This document shows positions 52,319 to 60,183 of a stretch of DNA of 64,000 nucleotides, piece after piece. Made by a program: the position numbers and the translations under genes. The notes under the pieces were generated by a model. That model was not told the origin of the DNA and ran no database searches. It saw only the letters and a program-made list of their open reading frames with translations. How positions within the stretch are numbered: position 1 is the first letter of the stretch; each line of letters starts with the position of its first letter. Origin of the DNA: DASSJM01 sp036280655. Lineage in GTDB: Bacteria > Actinomycetota > UBA4738 > HRBIN12. The stretch lies in contig DASUQI010000006.1 of assembly GCA_036280655.1 (NCBI GenBank), forward strand, positions 5,949-69,948. The letters are read 5' to 3'.

Positions 52319-52843
52319 TCAGGCATCCCGCGCTCCTTCCGTCGCTCGAAGGGCCCTCCGTCCCTGGCTCGCCAGGTTCCGCACCGTCGACGGCCGAACG
52401 CGCAGGATGCGCGCCGCCTGCTCGGACGAGTAACCGAGCAGGTCTACGAGCAGGAGGGCCGCACGCTGGCGAGGCGAGAGCCCAAGGAGAAGACGGCGCA
52501 CGTCGGCGCGCATCTCCGCCTCGGCGAACTCGTCTCGTTCTGCCAGGACCGGGGCGAGTTTGCGAAGCGCCGTCGCCGCTCGGCGTCGGCGCATCCGGAA
52601 CCCGTTCAGGGCGACCCGGAACAGGTAACCCGTCGGATCCTGGATCCGGTCCAGCTCGTCCCATCGCTCCCAGAGCTTGAGGAACGCCTCCTGTGCGATG
52701 TCCTCGGCGTCCTCACGGCTCCCGGTCACGAAGTACAGGGCCTTGTACAACCGGTCGTGCTCGTCCTCGACGAACTCGTCGAAGCGGGCCCGTGCCTCGA
52801 CGAGTTCCGTCGGGAACTGCACGACCTCTCCCTCCGCCCGCAT
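52319..52843 (-). CDS. ECF-type RNA polymerase sigma factor
   Basis: 174 residues. Sigma-2 is FVEDEHDRLYKALYFVTGSREDAEDIAQEAFLKLWERW (key DAEDIAQEAF), and sigma-4 is LSPRQRAALLLVDLLGYSSEQAARIL followed by RPSTVRNLASQGRRAL. The ATG at 52843 aligns with the start of its broken paralog (MRAEGEVV against MQAEGDVV); a GTG at 52858 is possible. Upstream of the membrane protein gene in the same operon. Confidence 0.9.
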   Translation of the reverse strand: MRAEGEVVQFPTELVEARARFDEFVEDEHDRLYKALYFVTGSREDAEDIAQEAFLKLWERWDELDRIQDPTGYLFRVALNGFRMRRRRAATALRKLAPVLAERDEFAEAEMRADVRRLLLGLSPRQRAALLLVDLLGYSSEQAARILRVRPSTVRNLASQGRRALRATEGARDA

Positions 52844-52926
52844 GAAGCGTGGATGCACGAGCCCCGCCGATCGTCTAGGGGCAGCGAGAGCCTATGCCCG
52901 AGAAGGCTGCGTCGGGCGCGAGGACG

Positions 52927-52962
52927 GAACGGCCCGGCAACCATGTAGCTGCCGGGCCGTTC
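52927..52962. terminator. Hairpin terminator, copy 2 of the repeated unit
   Basis: A 13-base-pair perfect stem from GAACGGCCCGGCA to TGCCGGGCCGTTC with a 10-base loop. It lies 13 bases beyond the stop of the broken membrane-protein gene on the minus strand. About 46 of 50 bases match the unit after clpC. Confidence 0.65.
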
Positions 52963-52974
52963 GGTGTCTTGGGA

Positions 52975-53798
52975 CTATGTCCGCTCGATCTGTATCGACT
53001 CCACCATCTGCTCCTGTTCGGTTCGTTCCTGCGCCGATGCGCCCGCTCCGAGCGTGGCATCGATGATGAGCGGAACGCCGTCGACGTCGAGGATCCAGAT
53101 GAGATCGTGCTGCCCGGTGTTGAGCCAGATGTCGCCGCCGCTCCCGTCACCCTGGAGCGCCCACGCCTGGTACCTGTCTCGCGAACAACGATCGACCTCC
53201 GTCTCAGACGGCACCGTGATCTCCATTAACGTGCCGGCGGAGCCGCTCACCACGACGTCGGTCGGTGACGTAGGGCTGAGACCCTGCTGGCCTGCCAGTG
53301 CCGCCACCAGTTCATCTCCCGACGAGATCGGCGTCCGCGTCCCTTGCCAGTCGCAGGCGTCGGCGAAGGCATAGCCGACGTCATACAGGACCACTCCGGT
53401 GGAGTCGAACAGGTCCATAGACATCAGCACCCCGCTGTTTTCGTTGGCGCCCTCGAACCCGTCGGGACGTCGATCGTGATCCGGTGCGAAGCGTTGAAGG
53501 CGGGATCGTACGCCTGGATGACCTACCTCCCTGGATCCAGCGTCCCCTCGGCGACCGTGGGGATCGGCCCGTCGGCTGGGCCGTCGACTCGCCGCCGGGT
53601 TGCGTCTCGGTGGGTTCGTCCACGCCCCGGATCACGACGATCGCGGCCACGATCCCGATCGCAGCGGCGAGCGCCAGGGCGCCCACCTTTCGGTTCCGGC
53701 CCGTCCGACGCTGACGATCCTCCTGCTGTTTCCACGAGTCCAGGTCGGTGCTCGGTCTGCTTGGTGACCATCTCGAAGACCTCCCTAGCTCAGTCATG
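52975..53798 (-). pseudogene. Broken paralog of the ECF partner membrane protein
   Basis: The pieces match the intact protein at 51514 in order but lie in different frames. The start region (VTKQTEHRPGL) is in one frame. The helix (KVGALALAAAIGIVAAIVVIR) is in another, shifted by one base near 53737. PIPTVAEGTLDPGR is back in the first, near 53590. An in-frame TAG near 53524 stands where Tyr is expected (Arg-Tyr-Val in the paralog). Another one-base shift near 53467 opens the final intact third (YAFADACDWQG to VESIQIERT). At least three shifts and one stop mean it cannot make the full protein. Confidence 0.8.
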
Positions 53799-54307
53799 CA
53801 GGCCTCCCTCGCGGAGTGCGGCACGGCCCTGCGTCGCGAGCGCGCGGACGGTCGACGGACGGATGCCCATGATCCGAGCGGCCTCCTCGGAGCCGTAGCC
53901 GTACATGTCGAGCAGGACGAGGGCGGCGCGTTGGCGCGGCGAGAGCTCGAACAGCATGCGCCGGACGTCGTGCCGTGAGGTCGATCTCGTCGAACGGGTC
54001 GGTCGTCGAGGCGACCGGTACCAGCCTCCGCGTGGCCCGGATCGCGGCGCGTGCGCATCCGGAACCCGTTCAGCGCCACGCGGAACAGGTACCCAGTGAG
54101 ATCGACGACTCGGTCGACCCGGTCCCAGCGCTCCCACAGCTTCAGGAAGGCGTCCTGCATCAGCTCGGCCGCGTCTGCCCGGTTCCCCGTGACGAAGTAC
54201 ACCGCCTTGAACAGCCCCCGGTGCTCCTCGGCGAAGAACGCCGCGAAGTCCGGCGGTGCCTGCTCCTCGGCTACGGGGAGCGGAACGACGTCGCCTTCTG
54301 CCTGCAT
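53790..54307 (-). pseudogene. Broken paralog of the ECF sigma factor
   Basis: Sigma-2 is intact (FFAEEHRGLFKAVYFVTGN, LMQDAFLKLWERW, LTGYLFRVALNGFRMRTRR). A frameshift near 54050 and a compensating one near 53970 then separate it from an intact sigma-4 in another frame (LSPRQRAALVLLDMYGYGSE, then RPSTVRALATQGRAAL). Only sigma-2 could be translated from the start. It is a tandem duplicate of 52319-52843 and overlaps the broken partner gene just as the intact pair does. Confidence 0.8.
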
Positions 54308-54429
54308 CGCCCTCCTAGATGCCGCCGGGGCTCCCAGCGCTTAGGCGGCGCCCCAGGATGCTCGAACCGCGCATGTTGGCACGCAGGCTCCGGGGCGGGA
54401 TGTGCGTGGCCTGTCGTAGGGTCGAGGCG

Positions 54430-54807
54430 ATGCGGGGGAACGAGGAGAGCTGGGCCGTCGAGACCTCCAAGGACGGCGAGAAGTGGCGGTTCCTCGGCAA
54501 GGCCTGGAAGTCACCGGGCGAGCCCGTCCTGCTGCACGTGTCGGTGCCGTTCGTGCGCTACCGCCGGCTCCTGCCGGCCGAGACCGACGAGTGGAGCCCA
54601 CCACTGCACACCGAGGGCGAGCTCCCGATGACACTCGTCCGGATGGAGGAGGGCGCCCGCGAGGACCTGTGGCCGGGGGAGGAGCACCTCGGCCTGCCGA
54701 TGCTCCTGCCCGGCGGCGAGTCCGGGCGGCTCCAGCGGTTCGAGCACGCGCCCGACGGCTCGAGCTGGACCTACTCGCTCGAGTTCCGCGGCGCCCGCGA
54801 GGGCTAG
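54430..54807 (+). CDS. Small hypothetical protein
   Basis: 125 residues, soluble, acidic, with a repeated pattern of Trp/aromatic residues (ESWAVETSKDGEKWRFLGKAWKS; DGSSWTYSLEFRG). No family recognised. The ATG at 54430 begins after a short GAGG; frames upstream to 54319 read Arg-rich sequence and are unlikely. It converges on the RIO kinase gene with a 4-base overlap at the stops. Confidence 0.6.
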   Translation: MRGNEESWAVETSKDGEKWRFLGKAWKSPGEPVLLHVSVPFVRYRRLLPAETDEWSPPLHTEGELPMTLVRMEEGAREDLWPGEEHLGLPMLLPGGESGRLQRFEHAPDGSSWTYSLEFRGAREG

Positions 54808-55589
54808 AGCTCGATCCCGGTCCTCAGCTCCTCGGGCACGAGGTCGGCGTACTCCCACGCGGTCCACAGGTCCGACGCGATCCGGGCGGGATCGGCGTCG
54901 ATGCCGTACCTCGCGAAGTGATCGCAGATCCGCCGCACGTCGCGTTCGAGCAGGGCGACGCTGTGCCGGTTCTTGCGCGCGTCCACCGCCTGCGGGAAGT
55001 CGATCACGATCGCGCGTCCGTCCCAGACGAGCACGTTGTACGCGGAGAGGTCGCCGTGGATCACGTTGCGGTACAGCATGTGCTCGATAGCGCGCAGCAC
55101 CTGCTCGAACAGGTCCTGTGCCTCCTCGGCGTCGGGCCGGAACGAGCGGAGCTGGGGTGCGGACGTCTCCTCGTCGCCCAGGTACGTCATGAGGATCGCG
55201 TCCTCGGTGCACGCGATCGGTTTCGGCACGGGCAGGTCCGCGTCGGAGAGCGCTCGCAGCGTCTCCCACTCGCGGCCGACCCAGATGCCGCCCTGCACCA
55301 CGCGTCCGAACCGCGTGTGCTTCTCGAGCGCCACCCGGATGCGTCGCTCCTTGATCCACTCGCCGTCGCGATAGATCGACTCGTCGCGGAAATCGCGCCG
55401 GTCGAGCGGGTGATACGCCTTTAGGGCGAGGAGGTCCTCGCCCGTGGTCGAACGGGTGGCGCGGCAGAGGTGCACCGACGCCTCTTTTCCGGTCTTCACG
55501 ATGCGCAGGACGTCGGTGATGAGTCCTTCGGCGAGGAAATGGTCGATCGCCGTCGGCTCCTCGACGTCGGTGAGGTTCTCGGTATCCAA
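54804..55589 (-). CDS. RIO1-family serine/threonine kinase (TTG start)
   Basis: 261 residues. RIO signatures: nucleotide loop IVKTGKEASVHLC, Lys57 in LALKAYHPLD, catalytic Asp180 and Asn185 in HGDLSAYNVLVW, metal Asp197 in IDFPQAVD. Bacterial RIO proteins are poorly studied; archaeal and eukaryotic ones act in ribosome maturation. No ATG or GTG occurs near the conserved N-terminus; the frame opens with TTG, preceded 7 bases upstream by AAAGGA. Transcribed with nothing obvious downstream. Confidence 0.9.
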   Translation of the reverse strand: MDTENLTDVEEPTAIDHFLAEGLITDVLRIVKTGKEASVHLCRATRSTTGEDLLALKAYHPLDRRDFRDESIYRDGEWIKERRIRVALEKHTRFGRVVQGGIWVGREWETLRALSDADLPVPKPIACTEDAILMTYLGDEETSAPQLRSFRPDAEEAQDLFEQVLRAIEHMLYRNVIHGDLSAYNVLVWDGRAIVIDFPQAVDARKNRHSVALLERDVRRICDHFARYGIDADPARIASDLWTAWEYADLVPEELRTGIEL

Positions 55590-55645
55590 CGCGGTTCCTT
55601 TCGGTCAGCGGTGGGCGCGCGGGGTGCGGCCCCAGGACGCGAAGA

Positions 55646-55665
55646 AGCCGCCCCTTCGGGCGGCT
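55646..55665 (-). terminator. Rho-independent terminator on the minus strand
   Basis: AGCCGCCC-GAAG-GGGCGGCT, an 8-base-pair stem with a GNNG tetraloop, is followed on the minus strand by TTCTTC. It separates the 17-codon frame from the RIO kinase start 57 bases further on. Confidence 0.65.
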
Positions 55666-55693
55666 CGGGCGTGTCGCCGACCTGCGGCGCTGC

Positions 55694-55747
55694 CTAGGAA
55701 CCGGTCCCGGAGGGATGCGGCATCACGACGAGAGCACTCTCGGCCAT
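55694..55747 (-). CDS. Possible 17-residue peptide gene
   Basis: Reads MAESALVVMPHPSGTGS. The ATG has an excellent ribosome site, GGAAGGAGG, 9 bases upstream. A TACACT -10-like element lies about 60 bases upstream on the same strand and a rho-independent terminator about 29 bases after the stop, so it could be a self-contained gene, or a leader peptide ahead of the RIO kinase. At this length chance cannot be excluded; the surrounding signals are the main evidence. Confidence 0.4.
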   Translation of the reverse strand: MAESALVVMPHPSGTGS

Positions 55748-55806
55748 CTGGGCATCCCTCCTTCCGGTCGGGTCCGATCCGAGCGATCGGACGAGTGAGC
55801 CCCGCG

Positions 55807-55812
55807 AGTGTA
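55807..55812 (-). promoter_or_regulatory. Possible -10 element of the 17-residue peptide gene
   Basis: On the minus strand TACACT, the same hexamer that precedes tRNA-Thr(CGT), lies inside a small CCCGC...GCGGG repeat, 59 bases before the peptide's ATG. Confidence 0.35.
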
Positions 55813-55857
55813 GCGGGTGGCGGCGGCCGGGGCCAGCCGCCGGGCCAGCCGCCGGGG

Positions 55858-56202
55858 TCATCGATCCTCCGCGCCCTCCCAGGCGTCGAGCCGCACGAGG
55901 CGTTCGACCATCGCGAGCGGGATGTGGGTGACGGCCCGGAACCCCTCGCCGTCGGGCAGGATCTCCTGCGCGAGGGAGACGAACCTCGGCCCCTCGCCCA
56001 CGAGGAACCCAACGGTACGGACGAGGTAAGCCTGCCGGAGGTCCTCGAGCGTGGACTGCTCGAAGTCGAACCACGCGTCGTGCCACTCGGCGACCACGAG
56101 CGGGTAGCGATCGGGCTCGGCGGCGGGCGGCTCCAGCGGCGTCGCCACGGCGTCGTCCACGGGCACCAGCGATCCGAACCCGTCCGCTCGAACGACCTGC
56201 AT
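55858..56202 (-). CDS. Small hypothetical protein
   Basis: 114 residues, no helix or signal peptide. It begins MQVVRADGFGSLVPVDD, with a central AEWHDAWFDFEQSTLEDLR and a C-terminal PLAMVERLVRLDAWEG. No family recognised. The ATG at 56202 is preceded by GGAAGGAG; the frame further upstream is Arg-rich and improbable. Minus strand, upstream of the peptide gene and divergent from carD. Confidence 0.68.
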   Translation of the reverse strand: MQVVRADGFGSLVPVDDAVATPLEPPAAEPDRYPLVVAEWHDAWFDFEQSTLEDLRQAYLVRTVGFLVGEGPRFVSLAQEILPDGEGFRAVTHIPLAMVERLVRLDAWEGAEDR

Positions 56203-56272
56203 CGCACGCTCCTTCCGCCCGCCGTGGATGGCCGGGCGGGCCCGGCGGGTCGACGGCCGATCGAATGGCGAG

Positions 56273-56307
56273 GTTATACGCGGGCGCCGACATCCCAGTC
56301 GGCGCCC
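56273..56307. promoter_or_regulatory. Inverted repeat and -10-like site between the small gene and carD
   Basis: GGGCGCCGAC (56282-56291) and GTCGGCGCCC (56298-56307) form a perfect 10-base-pair stem with a 6-base loop. Immediately beside it the minus strand reads TATAAC (56273-56278), a good -10 for the gene at 56202, placing the repeat over the -35 position. An operator is plausible; a terminator is the alternative. The rest of the 321-base gap holds only the carD promoter candidate. Confidence 0.45.
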
Positions 56308-56449
56308 CGCGTTCTTGGCGTTGTTCCGGTTGCGCAGGCACGCGGAACCGGGTCGTTCGTCCATCTGACCTAGGGCTGGGGGCGCCTCGTGGTTGGGCCG
56401 AACGGGGCCGCTGCGGGCCGAAATATGGCCTCTGACCTGGGGTTTTGAT

Positions 56450-56479
56450 TTGCTGGGGGAGGGGTCCGCGTGCTACCCT
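56450..56479 (+). promoter_or_regulatory. Possible carD promoter
   Basis: TTGCTG (56450-56455), an 18-base spacer and TACCCT (56474-56479) within an extended TGCTACCCT. The -10 is 44 bases upstream of the carD GTG. Confidence 0.4.
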
Positions 56480-56523
56480 TGGTCCATTCGCCGAGCCCAA
56501 GCCACCGACACCTAGGGGGTCCT

Positions 56524-57033
56524 GTGTTCCGAAAAGGCGACACGGTTGTGCATCCGGAACACGGCGCAGCAGTGATCGAGGAACTGTGCACCCGCGAGTT
56601 CCTCGGTGAGAAGCGCCGTTACTTCAAGCTCCGGGTCTCCTACGGTGACCTGACGCTCATGGTCCCGGTCGACAGCACCGAAGAGGTCGGACTGCGCTCG
56701 GTGGTCGGCAAGAACGAGGTCAAGAAGGTCATGAAGGTCCTGCGTGAGGACGAGTCCCAGATGGCCGCCAACTGGAGCCGCCGCTTCAAGAACAACATCG
56801 AGAAGTTGCGCTCCGGCGATATCTACCAGGTGGCCGAGGTGGTTCGGAACCTGTCGATCCGCGAGCGCGAGCGCGGCCTGTCCGCCGGCGAGAAGCGGAT
56901 GATCAACAAGGCCAGGCAGATCCTGGTCTCCGAGCTCACGTTCGCGACCGGGGGCGACGAGGAGAAGGCCGAGGCCATGATCGACAAGGTCCTCGACGAC
57001 TCCCACGGCGCCAGGGTGATGGCCCAGGCCTGA
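56524..57033 (+). CDS. carD: CarD/CdnL-family transcription regulator
   Basis: 169 residues. N-terminal RNA-polymerase-interacting domain (FRKGDTVVHPEHGAAVIEEL, YFKLRVSYGDLTLMVPVD) and C-terminal helical DNA-binding part (ANWSRRFKNNIEKLRSGD, VVRNLSIRERERGLS, then ARQILVSEL). CarD stabilises open promoter complexes, notably at rRNA promoters, and is essential in mycobacteria. The GTG at 56524 gives the standard N-terminus; GGGGG lies upstream. Placement before ispD/ispF matches Mycobacterium. Confidence 0.95.
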   Translation: MFRKGDTVVHPEHGAAVIEELCTREFLGEKRRYFKLRVSYGDLTLMVPVDSTEEVGLRSVVGKNEVKKVMKVLREDESQMAANWSRRFKNNIEKLRSGDIYQVAEVVRNLSIRERERGLSAGEKRMINKARQILVSELTFATGGDEEKAEAMIDKVLDDSHGARVMAQA

Positions 57034-57139
57034 GCCCAGGCCGGTCCGCCCTGACAGAAGCGGTCCTCCAGCCTCGCGGCAGCCTGCCCGGGGAAGCCAG
57101 CCGTCAAGTCGAGCCCCCCGCGCGTCGAGGCCTGAGGAG

Positions 57140-58234
57140 ATGCTCAGGCACGACGTGGCCACGTGGCGGGGCCGCCTGCACCTTCGGGGGGCCTCCGAAC
57201 GCCCTCCCCCGGCGCACGGCCGGCTCGTGGAGTTCGTCCGCCTGCTGTTCGTGGTGCTGTTCGCCGCGGCCGGCTATTCGATCGCCACGCACGTGGCCCC
57301 GTCGACCCCGAGCCGGACCCTCCTCGGCGTCGTGCTCGGGGCCTCGACCGGGTTCGTGCTGGGTGGCGTGCTCGGGCGGCAGACGGCCGTCGCCGTCCGC
57401 TCGATGGAGGAGGAGCTCCGCAAGGTTCCCGCGGCAGAGATCGTCGCGGGGGTCGCCGGCCTCATCGCCGGGCTCGCGGTGGCCGCGCTGCTATCGGTTC
57501 CGGTGTTCCGCCTCCCCCCGCTCGCCGCGTGGACCAGCGTAGCGTTCGCGTACGTGACCCTCGGCTACGTGGGGTTCCGGATCGGCCGGACCAAGCACCA
57601 GGAGCTGTTCAACCTCATCGGGCTCAAGCCGCGGGCGGCGGGAGCGCCCGACACCGTCTTCGTCGTCGACACCAGCGCGCTGATCGACGGGCGGATCCTC
57701 GACCTCGTCGCGTCCGGGTTCCTGTCCGGGGACGTGCTCGTGCATTCGGCCGTCCTGCGGGAGCTCCAGACGATCGCCGACACCTCGGACCCGCGGCGCC
57801 GGGCGCTCGGCCGGCGTGGCCTGGATACCCTGGGCGAGCTGAAGCGGGCGCCGTCGGTCGAGGTGCATCTCGTCGAGGAGGACGGCATCGCCGACGTCGA
57901 CGCGACGCTCGTCCGTGTGGCGAAGGACACGGGCGCGTCGCTCCTGACGACCGACCATAACCTGTCGAAGGTCGCGCAGGCGGTCGGTGTGAGCGTTCCG
58001 AGCCTGAACGATCTCGCGGCGGCGTTCCGGCTGCCGGTCGGGATCGGCGATGAGCTCGAGGTCCGGCTCGTCAAGGACGGACGAGAGGCCGGCCAGGCCG
58101 TCGGGTACCTCGACGACGGGACGATGGTGGTGGTCGAGGCCGCTCGGGAGCGGATCGGCTCGGACGCGCCGATCGTGATCCGCAACGTGATCTCCACCGC
58201 GACGGGCCGGATGGTGTTCGCGAACCTCCGGTAA
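57140..58234 (+). CDS. Membrane PIN-TRAM domain protein (YacL-like)
   Basis: 364 residues. Four hydrophobic helices at about 33-145, a PIN nuclease domain with acidic residues Asp177 and Asp183 (FVVDTSALIDGRILD), Asp254 and Asp272 (LLTTDHNLSKVA), and a C-terminal TRAM RNA-binding domain (about 300-364, GIGDELEVRLVKDG). It resembles Bacillus YacL, also next to ispD and near clpC. Probably a membrane-tethered RNase. Start ATG 57140 has GAGG 9 bases upstream; GTG 57227 is an alternative. Confidence 0.9.
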   Translation: MLRHDVATWRGRLHLRGASERPPPAHGRLVEFVRLLFVVLFAAAGYSIATHVAPSTPSRTLLGVVLGASTGFVLGGVLGRQTAVAVRSMEEELRKVPAAEIVAGVAGLIAGLAVAALLSVPVFRLPPLAAWTSVAFAYVTLGYVGFRIGRTKHQELFNLIGLKPRAAGAPDTVFVVDTSALIDGRILDLVASGFLSGDVLVHSAVLRELQTIADTSDPRRRALGRRGLDTLGELKRAPSVEVHLVEEDGIADVDATLVRVAKDTGASLLTTDHNLSKVAQAVGVSVPSLNDLAAAFRLPVGIGDELEVRLVKDGREAGQAVGYLDDGTMVVVEAARERIGSDAPIVIRNVISTATGRMVFANLR

Positions 58235-58237
58235 CCT
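58232..58237 (+). promoter_or_regulatory. -10 element for a probable leaderless ispD transcript
   Basis: TAACCT ends 6 bases before the ispD GTG and overlaps the PIN-TRAM stop codon. No ribosome site is present. Geometry is identical to folP. Confidence 0.4.
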
Positions 58238-58243
58238 CGCGCC

Positions 58244-58909
58244 GTGGACGGCGCCATCGCGATCGTGCTCGCCGGTGGCCGAGGCGAACGGCTCGACGCC
58301 TCGCTCCCCAAAGGCCTCGTCCCCGTCGGCGGCGTCCCGATCGTGGCCCGGGCGGTCGAACGCGTGACCGCGTGCGCCGCGATCGCCGAGATCGTCGTCG
58401 TGGCGCCGCCGGGGTTCGAGGAACGGGTCGAGCACGTGGTGCGACGGTTCGGCGCGACGGTCGTGACCGGCGGCGCGTCGCGACAGGCATCGGTCCGGGC
58501 GGGTCTCGAAGCGGTCGGCGACCGTGCTCGGGTCATCGTGTGCCACGACTCGGCGAGGGCGTTCGCGACCCCCGGGCTGTTCGCTCGTGTGATCGACGCC
58601 CTGGACGGTTGGGACGCAGTGATCCCCGTGGTCCGGGTCGTCGACACGGTGAAGCGCGTCGAGGGCCAGGAGGTGAAGGGGACGGAGCCGCGCAGTATGC
58701 TCGCGCTGGCGCAGACCCCGCAGGCCTTCGTCCCGGGCGCGCTGATGGGGGCGCACGAGACCGCCGAACGCGAGGGGATCGAGGAGACGGACGACGCCGC
58801 GCTCCTCGAGCGCTCGGGCTTCCGGATCCGCGCGATCGAGGGCGAGGGCCTGAACCTCAAGATCACGACGCCGGAGGACCTCCGGCTGGCCGAGGCGCTC
58901 GACTGGTGA
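58244..58909 (+). CDS. ispD: 2-C-methyl-D-erythritol 4-phosphate cytidylyltransferase
   Basis: 221 residues, MEP pathway of isoprenoid synthesis. Nucleotide loop IVLAGGRGERLDASLPKGLVP, VTGGASRQASVRAGLEAV, CHDSARAFATP (more usually HDAARP), VIPVVRVVDTVKR, TPQAF and ETDDAALLE. GTG start; its TGA overlaps the ispF GTG (GTGA), so the two MEP enzymes are coupled. Confidence 0.95.
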   Translation: MDGAIAIVLAGGRGERLDASLPKGLVPVGGVPIVARAVERVTACAAIAEIVVVAPPGFEERVEHVVRRFGATVVTGGASRQASVRAGLEAVGDRARVIVCHDSARAFATPGLFARVIDALDGWDAVIPVVRVVDTVKRVEGQEVKGTEPRSMLALAQTPQAFVPGALMGAHETAEREGIEETDDAALLERSGFRIRAIEGEGLNLKITTPEDLRLAEALDW

Positions 58910-59382
58910 GCGACCCGAGGATCGGACTCGGGTTCGACGTCCACCGGTTCGACGAGGGCCGGCCGCTTCGGCTCGGCGGCGTGTGGTTCGAGGGCGAGCC
59001 GGGGCTCGCCGGCCATTCGGACGGGGACGTCGTCTGTCACGCGATCGCCGACGGGCTGCTCGGCGCCGCCGGGCTCGGCGACCTCGGCGAGCACTTCCCC
59101 GACACCGACCCGGCCCTCGCCGGGATCGCCGGACCCCAGCTCCTGGTGCGGGCGCTCGACAAGGTGCGGGGCGCCGGGTACGCGGCGGCGTCCGTCGACG
59201 TCACGGTGATCGCCGAGCGTCCGAGCATCGCGCCGGTTCGGGACGAGATCCGTTCCGGCCTCGCCGAGCTGCTCGGCGTGGGGAGCGAGCGCGTCTCGAT
59301 CAAGGCGACGCGGCCGGAGGGCCTCGGACTTTCGGGCGACGGCGTGGCGTGCCTCGCGCTCGTGGTCGTCTCGGGCCCGTGA
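58906..59382 (+). CDS. ispF: 2-C-methyl-D-erythritol 2,4-cyclodiphosphate synthase
   Basis: 158 residues. Zinc site GFDVHRF and AGHSDGDVVCHAIADGLLGAAGLGDLGEHFPDTD, followed by VTVIAERPSIAP and IKATRPEGLGLSGDG, all standard for IspF. Start and stop overlap neighbours by GTGA. In Mycobacterium cysS follows; here rlmB comes directly. Confidence 0.97.
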   Translation: MSDPRIGLGFDVHRFDEGRPLRLGGVWFEGEPGLAGHSDGDVVCHAIADGLLGAAGLGDLGEHFPDTDPALAGIAGPQLLVRALDKVRGAGYAAASVDVTVIAERPSIAPVRDEIRSGLAELLGVGSERVSIKATRPEGLGLSGDGVACLALVVVSGP

Positions 59383-60146
59383 CGGCGGGGACGTCGCGCG
59401 AGACGGGCCGAGAGGTCGTCGTCGCCGGCCGACGCGCTGCGTTGGAGGCGGTCCGGGCGGGCCTCGCGCGCCGGGTGCTGTTCGCGAGGGGGTCGCGAGC
59501 GACGCCGGGGCTGCGGGAGCTCCTCGATGCCTCCCGCGAGGCAGCCGTGGAGCTGCGCGAGGTCGATCGCGAGGAGCTCGACCGACTCGTCTCGGACCAC
59601 CACGGCGTGGTCGCGGAGGCCGTGCCCGCGAAGCCGATCGGCGAGCGCGAGCTCGCGACCCGCGGGTACGCGCCGGGCGCGATCGTCGTCGTGCTGGACG
59701 GCATCACCGATCCCCACAACCTGGGGGCCGCGGCCCGCTCGGCCGAAGCGGCGGGTGCCGAGCTGCTCGTCACGAGGACGCGCCGGGCCGCCGGCGTGTC
59801 GCCGAGTGCCGTCCGGGCGTCGGCGGGCGCCCTGCTGCACCTGCCGCACGCGAGGGTCGCGAACATCCCCCGCGCGCTCGAACGGCTGAAGGACGTGGGG
59901 TTCACGGTGGTTGGGCTCGACGAGGGGGCCGAAGGAACGATCTTCGAGGAGAGGTGCCCGGTCGGACGCGTGGCGCTCGTGGTGGGTTCGGAGGGGAGCG
60001 GTCCCGCGCGGCTCACCCGAGAGGCGTGCGACCTGCTCGTCCGGCTGCCGATGGGCGGCCGCGTCGGGTCGCTGAACGCGTCTGCCTCGCTCGCGGCGGC
60101 GCTCTACGGCTTCGTGCTTCCCGCGCGCGCATCGCTGCCGTCCTGA
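59379..60146 (+). CDS. rlmB: SpoU/TrmH-family 23S rRNA 2'-O-methyltransferase (RlmB-like)
   Basis: 255 residues. N-terminal substrate-binding domain (VVVAGRRAALEAVRAG; LVSDHHGVVAEA) and SPOUT catalytic domain with motif 1 DGITDPHNLGAAARSAEAAG, motif 2 VALVVGSEGSGPARLTRE, and motif 3 VRLPMGGRVGSLNASASLAAALYG. In RlmB the target is G2251 of 23S rRNA (E. coli numbering); exact specificity here is inferred. Coupled to ispF by GTGA. Confidence 0.92.
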   Translation: MTAGTSRETGREVVVAGRRAALEAVRAGLARRVLFARGSRATPGLRELLDASREAAVELREVDREELDRLVSDHHGVVAEAVPAKPIGERELATRGYAPGAIVVVLDGITDPHNLGAAARSAEAAGAELLVTRTRRAAGVSPSAVRASAGALLHLPHARVANIPRALERLKDVGFTVVGLDEGAEGTIFEERCPVGRVALVVGSEGSGPARLTREACDLLVRLPMGGRVGSLNASASLAAALYGFVLPARASLPS

Positions 60147-60183
60147 GCGTTCGGCCATCGCGACGCTGATACGCTCGTCGCGC

